From positions 16,524,818 to 16,588,817 of the forward strand of contig JAKOON010000011.1 in NCBI GenBank assembly GCA_022577435.1: 64,000 bases of DNA, written 5' to 3'. The notes under the pieces were generated by a model. The model saw nothing but the letters and a program-made list of their open reading frames with translations. It ran no database searches and was not told the DNA's origin. Positions 58,641 through 64,000 of the stretch are shown piece by piece (positions within the stretch are counted from its first letter, which is position 1; every line of letters starts with the position of its first letter). The DNA is from Embiotoca jacksoni (lineage: Eukaryota > Chordata > Actinopteri > Embiotocidae). A program made the translations under genes and the position numbers.

Positions 58641-61369
58641 TAAAATAATGGATTTAATTCAGAGAGTAAGAGAATATGATGTGTTGGCGTGTGTCCAGTC
58701 TTGTCAGACAGACCATGTCAGACCGGGACGACCAGGGCCGTGCTAAGGTTTTTTCGGGGTCCGACGAACCCCCCACCCCCCCACCCCTCAATGGTCCAAA
58801 TTCATGGTTATCAGTGGCTGGCATAAATCTTGAAAAATAGCTCACAAATATATTGTTTCATTGTTTAAAAACAGTAATCTGTGCATTTGACTATTTTCAG
58901 CAGTAGATTAATACAACTCTGTTGCTGTTGTGATAGTTCTTGGACAACAGTGGTGCTCTGAGCCCACAGAGCCTGCCCAGTATGCATTGATCCGCCCAGC
59001 GCATGTCTCACCAGACACCAGATTTAAAATCTCTGTATACTGTAAAATACAGAGAGATTTGGGCTACCTGTAAATGACAGGCATTATTAGCATTGTGGAA
59101 CTCGTTCTGCAACGGCTTGAATTGAAAGTAACCGACATTTGTGTATACGTCATTGTCCGGCACAATAGTTTTAGTTGTATATAAATAACTTAACTAACAC
59201 TCAAATATGCAAAACAACAAGTAACTATTACCAACCTAAAATTTGCCTAAAGTACTGTGTCTGTTATTGTCTTGAATATTTGTAAATTGCAATTACAGAC
59301 AAAACATTATTTCAAAAAATGATCATGACACTGATATACTGCTAGAGTTTATGATCCATGAGAAAAATAGATGTAAAGTTCAACTCAATTAAGAAAGCCT
59401 GCTTTCTCTTAAGCAACAAATGATATCTCAGTCAGGAGGCGCAGAGTATTCCTGCAGTGATTTCTTAGGCTTTGCATTGGAAAATGTGCCTTTTGTTGTG
59501 CTTGTTTGTCGCAAAATGTCCAGTTTGTCACCATCCACTGAGAATTTTTGCATTTGTTTCAGTACAAGACAAAATTCAGATATTAGGACAGAACTATCAA
59601 TAAAACGCGACATTTTCATTAAATTCTTTAAAAGTTTTTTTGCCCTGCTGGAGCACAACTAAATATTTAGTCTAAATGTTATCTTACTCAAACCAAATAA
59701 TGATTTTTAGCTACCGATGTGGATCTGTCATTTCTTACAGCAACAAAATTCACTCACACTGTCCAGTTTGTCACACAAAAGTTTCTCAGTCACAGTCCAC
59801 CCTGCCGGCATTGTTTGCTTTAATTGTCATGCAAAGTAATTGCAATCCCCTGGTGTGCTTGCAAGTTCTTTTGTCCACATTTAAAATCAATCAGCCCCTC
59901 CATTACTGAGATAAGATACAGGCAGTATTTCCTTTTGGAAACAACGGTTGTGAAGCTGTTAAACAAGCATGCAACAGCATACCACGGCCATTACAGCACA
60001 CTCCTGCCATTTCCTGTTGATGCTCAATTTTCTTCCACGGTGGCTGAGCTGGCCTCATGGTTTAGAAAGACGGGTGAGATGTCACACCCGCTAAGCACAT
60101 GGACAATATTAACTATCTCAGGCACAGGTGTTTGAACGTGTTTGAGGAATCCTGTTTGGCCGATTCATAAGCACACAGTGTTCAGATAACTCATAACTCA
60201 AGCATTGTCTCCTGACGTGTAAAGATCAATGATTTGACTAAAACCACTATCAGATAAACCGGTAATAAGATAAAACTAAAGCCACATCCCTGTGAAAAAC
60301 AAATATTAACTATTCAATCCCCGATCTGCAACTTTCACCGCCATAAATATTTTGGTTAGTAAAAATTAACTTTAGAGACAAAACCTCAAATATCATCTTG
60401 TTGCTTGGAGGTAAATTCTCCTTATCTGTCCTATGAATAAAAACGACTGGAGGCTCTTTGTTGACACATCCGTTCCTGGCTGTGGTTAAGCTGTCTGAAA
60501 GCATTATTCTCCATTCTCAGACTTGCTATGGTGAGACTAGCAATGTATCTTTCTAAAAAAAAACAAAAAAAACACCACTCAATCATCACTTTAAAAAATG
60601 AGACCAATCCTAGCAGGAGCTCACAGACGGAGACAGTCAGGTGTAGCACGACCGTACCTGAAGAGAGGAGCGTGACAGCTGTCCCAATTCCCTTGATTCG
60701 TCACGTTTTGGCACACTGCTCCAAACTTTTATAAACTCAGCGGTGAACAATTGTCAGTTTCTTCAGAGGCGTGCAAACTTGTACTTCAGAGGAGAGCTTG
60801 TATTAAGTAAGGCACACAGATTAAGATTCCCTATTCACGTTGAGACTTCATAAAAAAAAAAAAAGTTACGGAGAAAGGAAATGCCATTTCATTTCACTTT
60901 TTTCTTTTTTAAGTTCTATTGAGGATATTCTCTGCAGTGGAGCACCTAAAATGAGAACTAAGTTTATACTAAGTTATCTGCATATTAATAACATACCTCT
61001 GAGGAACTGAAAAACCTGAAATAAAACTTTAACCTACGACTGACCAGCTGGCAACATATTAACTTATCTCTACCTCTCCCATTATTCATAGTAGCCCTCT
61101 ATGTGTGTCATGTCACCATCTGACTGGGGCTGGATGCAGACCGCTAACAACTGTTCATTCCAGTTGTGACCACCAGCTTTAATGAGTGGCTGAACCCAGC
61201 TGCAGACTAGTCTTTAACTAATAGCTCAAAACAGGTGGGAGACAACAAAGGATCCCACTGTGTGTGAAACTGCTCTCAAATACCTGGAGCCCCGATACAC
61301 CTGACTGTGACCTGTACCTCAGTATTAAAGGCTCTGTAAAACCAAACAGAAAGAGGGAAGCTGGATATT

Positions 61370-61690
61370 AGCATCATAGAAGGAACAGTTCAATTTTGTG
61401 CAGATGTCAAATTTTTATCATCCGCAGCTCCTGCTTTAGGTCGCTAGCACTGAGAAGAAGTTTTAATAACTCATACTATCATGAAAAATGACATGAATAT
61501 AAACATGTAATATATGTGTATATGAAATTCTTGTCGTCTTGTTTCAGTTAAGACCTGTTGGGCTTCTTTTTTTTCACGTCGTAAGTAAAACGAGAAGATT
61601 GATGCCTTCTTATATCTGTAAACTAAATACGAAGCGGCAGCCACAGTTAGCTGAGTTTATCTTAGCAGACCGACTGTAGGACGGGAAAGG
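61370..61690 (-). repeat. Teleost intronic repeat, inverted, interrupted
   Basis: 'gaaggaacagttcaattttg' and, 230 bases on, 'aagcggcagccacagttagc' with 'tgagtttatcttagcagac' follow the reverse order of the family seen at 22822-23085. The middle is replaced by unrelated AT-rich DNA. Confidence 0.45.
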
Positions 61691-61708
61691 AGGGGGGGGG
61701 GGGGGGGG
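61690..61708 (+). repeat. Poly-G run
   Basis: About 17 consecutive G bases. Able to form a G-quadruplex and prone to sequencing error, so local length is uncertain. Confidence 0.9.
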
Positions 61709-61929
61709 TCTTACATTTCTGTTACAATTTGTTCCCACAAAAGAAGCTCATTCCGCTGGTTTGGTGGAGCTCAGCTATGTGAATAAATGTTACATGTGAC
61801 TTTTATTTTGTCAAAGCAGGAGACCCCAGCTGAAGGAAATAACGACGCCTGGTGAAGAAATTGTCAAGCACATGAACTTTCACTACGCTTCGGTTTTTGT
61901 TTGGAATGAACCAAACACAATATAAAGTG

Positions 61930-62015
61930 GTAGAAAAGCATCTCGAGAGGTGCTGGCAGGCAGGCTGGGTGTTTTTTTTTTGTTACCGTTGGACAGGGCT
62001 AAGCTCACGGTTTCC
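61930..62015 (+). repeat. Teleost intronic repeat fragment, forward
   Basis: 'ggtgctggcaggcaggctgg' and 'ttaccgttggacagggctaa' match the central phrase of the family, in the orientation opposite to the copy just upstream. Confidence 0.5.
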
Positions 62016-62979
62016 CCATTTACAATGTTTGTGTTAAGTTAAGCAAACATGAAAACAGAACGTCAATCTTCTTGTGCAACTGTCAACAAAAAAATATAAA
62101 AAATTTCCAAAATGTTCCCTTGCTGTAATCATTTTAAAGTGTACATTTGACACCATTAACATGTGTCTCTACTTTAAAAGTTTAGAAGCCCAGCAAGGTG
62201 ACAAAATAAAGCTTTCCACGGTCTCGCCACAAAAAAGGCCTTTTGTTTTAGTCCAAGCAGACGCAGGTCAAAAGAGACTCAGTTAAGAAATATTCTGTGT
62301 ACACAAAGGTGGAAGATTTTTTGTGGAAGACTTATTGTGAAAATGTTAAGTTCTTCCAGACTTTGATTATGTTGCCTGCCAAGTAGAGGAAGCAGCTGCT
62401 GCTGGCCCAGAAAACAATGCAGACACTGTAACTACCTTGTTGAGCATTAAATGACAAAAATATGTGTCATAATTCCTCCAATGTGTGTGTATGGTGATAG
62501 ATTTAATGAACACATCAGTGTCTGCTCTCTCTTGTCTGCAAGAGTCTACTTGTTTGCATGCAAGCAGGGGCAAGTTGAGATTCAATAATGTGTCTAATGA
62601 TAGTCTTCTCAGAAGTCCAAGCATCATAAATACCTCCAAAATAACACTCACCAAACAGCAAGCCACACAACACAGCAACACATTCGTCCATTCATAAGGA
62701 ATCATGTCTTAAAAGTGGAAAGAAAAACTACCACCATGTTCTTTTTCATCTTTTCTCGGCAGCCTTATACACAAGAGTCCAGCTCACTCGCGAGTATCAT
62801 CACCTGCAGATGATCTAATCCGTCTGCAAAGTGCAGCTGTTACAACAAAGAAACCTGCAGTAAACACAATGGTGCATATGTACAGAAATATTTCCATTAT
62901 ATTGCAGTACAGAGATTGAGCATATAAAGCTTTTAAAAGGCTCAAAGTAGTCACATAGTGCATCTATTATTATTATTAC

Positions 62980-63072
62980 CTTGATGTTGGGATAATAAAT
63001 CAGATAATCCATACTGAGGTAAACTATGAATCGCCTGATGAACCACCTCCATGCCTCGTCCACACTGCTGCA
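62980..63072 (-). other. Weak candidate exon of arhgap24
   Basis: On the minus strand a good acceptor (TTTTCTGCAG) precedes about 93 bases that end in donor CAAG|GTAATA. One frame reads MEVVHQAIHSLPQYGL and then SDLLSQHQ, in phase with the exon at 55680. No family sequence was recognised, so this may be chance. Confidence 0.2.
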
Positions 63073-63275
63073 GAAAAGAGAGTTCTCCTGAATGGGTTAC
63101 AAAAAGTCGTGGCTGCCTGGGTTAACGTGAGGACGGAGTTCCTGACCGGAGGAGCTGCTCTGCCAGTTTTTTGGCCTGGCTGGGAATGAGTGAGTGAGCA
63201 CAGCTGAGAGGGTGTGAAAGAGAAAGGGAAGGAGGGGAGGGAGGTGAGGTTTGGAGAGGGGGGTTAGTGAGTCCA

Positions 63276-63278
<3 letters not shown>

Positions 63279-63313
<35 letters not shown>
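63279..63313 (+). repeat. (AC)n microsatellite
   Basis: AC run of about 35 bases near the right edge, beside a purine-rich segment. Confidence 0.95.
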
Positions 63314-63316
<3 letters not shown>

Positions 63317-64000
63317 CTCTCTTCAGCACAATAGGCAGATCTTTCTGAAGGCTTGGGTTTAAAAAGGCCACGGTGTGACACGGGGCACGACCCCATAAGC
63401 AAACATGGAATCTCCCATTCACACTGCAATGCTTTGTTAATTGACATCTTCAACTGTTAAGAGCACAATAATTTGAACACTTTCAATTACATTTGGTTTG
63501 TTCGAAAGGTTCTAGATAAGTAAGTTTGACTGACAGTCATCATATTGAGCTTTTCCATGTGGAATCAAAAGGAAAACTTTAATACAGGTATAGTAATAGA
63601 GACAACATTAGAAGATGTCATTAATTTATTTAAACTGTCAGAGTTCATGCAGAGATGAAGTAAAGCCAATTTAGATAAATGTAAAGTTATTAATAATGCA
63701 TGTGCCTAATGTTTGCAGCTTCCTGATTTTCAAATATGAGAATTTGTTGCTTTTCTCTCTTCACTCTTTCGTTTGTTTTTTTGGCTGGCAAACAACAATT
63801 CGAAGATGTCACATTGGACTTTGGGGCTAAGCATTTTTTAAGATGTCACCTTTTATAGACTAAACTATCAGTCAAACAATCAACAATGATCAGGAATGGA
63901 ATTACTTCTTATTTGAAGCGCTTAATGATTAAAGTCAAATTGTTTGCATGTTGTGATGGTTGAAAATGTCAAATGATTGAACGATGAAAATAATACCACA

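Larger units (their letters stand above)
55681..64000 (-). other. arhgap24: 5' introns of arhgap24, to the window edge
   Basis: No PH-domain exon (expected to encode CGWLRKQGG and WHTRWFVLKG) was found, so it lies beyond 64000. The stretch holds microsatellites, a SINE-like tail, teleost repeats, a CpG-rich candidate first exon at 58368-58640 and a weak candidate exon near 62980-63072. A minus-strand frame at 59428-59658 is protein-like but unrecognised. Confidence 0.55.

Noticed and set aside
59428..59658. 76-codon minus-strand frame
   Set aside because: Composition is protein-like, but no family was recognised and no splice sites support it; possibly an old transposon scrap.

Overview
The window looks like a piece of a teleost fish genome, probably a percomorph. 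Vertebrate exons are spread over long AT-rich introns, there are many (CA/GT)n microsatellites, a nearly intact Tc1-type transposon, and several copies of repeat families typical of percomorph introns. No prokaryotic or viral gene was seen.

Two protein-coding genes lie tail to tail. On the + strand is mapk10 (JNK3): a CpG-containing promoter region near 3.0-3.3 kb, a probable non-coding first exon ending at 3536, a short first coding exon at 14700-14765, and eleven further coding positions down to the stop at 36913-36915. Spliced by eye, the coding exons give 1395 nt, or 464 residues, the length of the long mammalian JNK3 form. The key residues fall at mammalian JNK3 numbers: K93, M146, D189, D207, T221/Y223 and C462/C463. 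On the - strand is arhgap24 (FilGAP), the Rac-directed RhoGAP. Seven coding exons (55680 down to 44193) cover the end of the PH domain, the RhoGAP domain, a long low-complexity linker and the C-terminal coiled coil. The PH-domain exons must lie to the right of the window. A CpG-dense block at about 58.37-58.64 kb looks like an internal promoter for a PH-less isoform. The mapk10/arhgap24 pair is the paralogue of the mapk8/arhgap22 pair and matches human 4q21.

The most interesting structure is in mapk10. Kinase exon 7 exists in two 72-nt versions (24230-24301 and 27875-27946). Both end in a U12-type donor (GTATCCTT), while the exon before and both exon-7 acceptors look U2-type and the common exon 8 has a U12-like branch site. 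This mixture should force mutually exclusive choice. The last exon has two acceptors 5 nt apart that give the short (422 aa) or long (464 aa) C-terminus. A possible 19-nt microexon would shift the frame of the N-terminal extension and favour the internal Met39 start.

Layout: 1-435 CpG-rich promoter-like edge (perhaps ptpn13, leftwards); 436-2980 intergenic, with a good CTCF motif; 2985-3536 mapk10 promoter and leader; 3537-36915 mapk10 with a Tc1 element in intron 3; 36916 to about 41.3 kb mapk10 3' UTR and downstream; about 42.4-44.2 kb arhgap24 3' UTR; 44193-55680 arhgap24 coding exons; 55.7-64 kb 5' introns of arhgap24 with repeats and possible alternative first exons. All exon joins were made by eye from reading frame, splice signals and recalled family sequence; no alignment was run.
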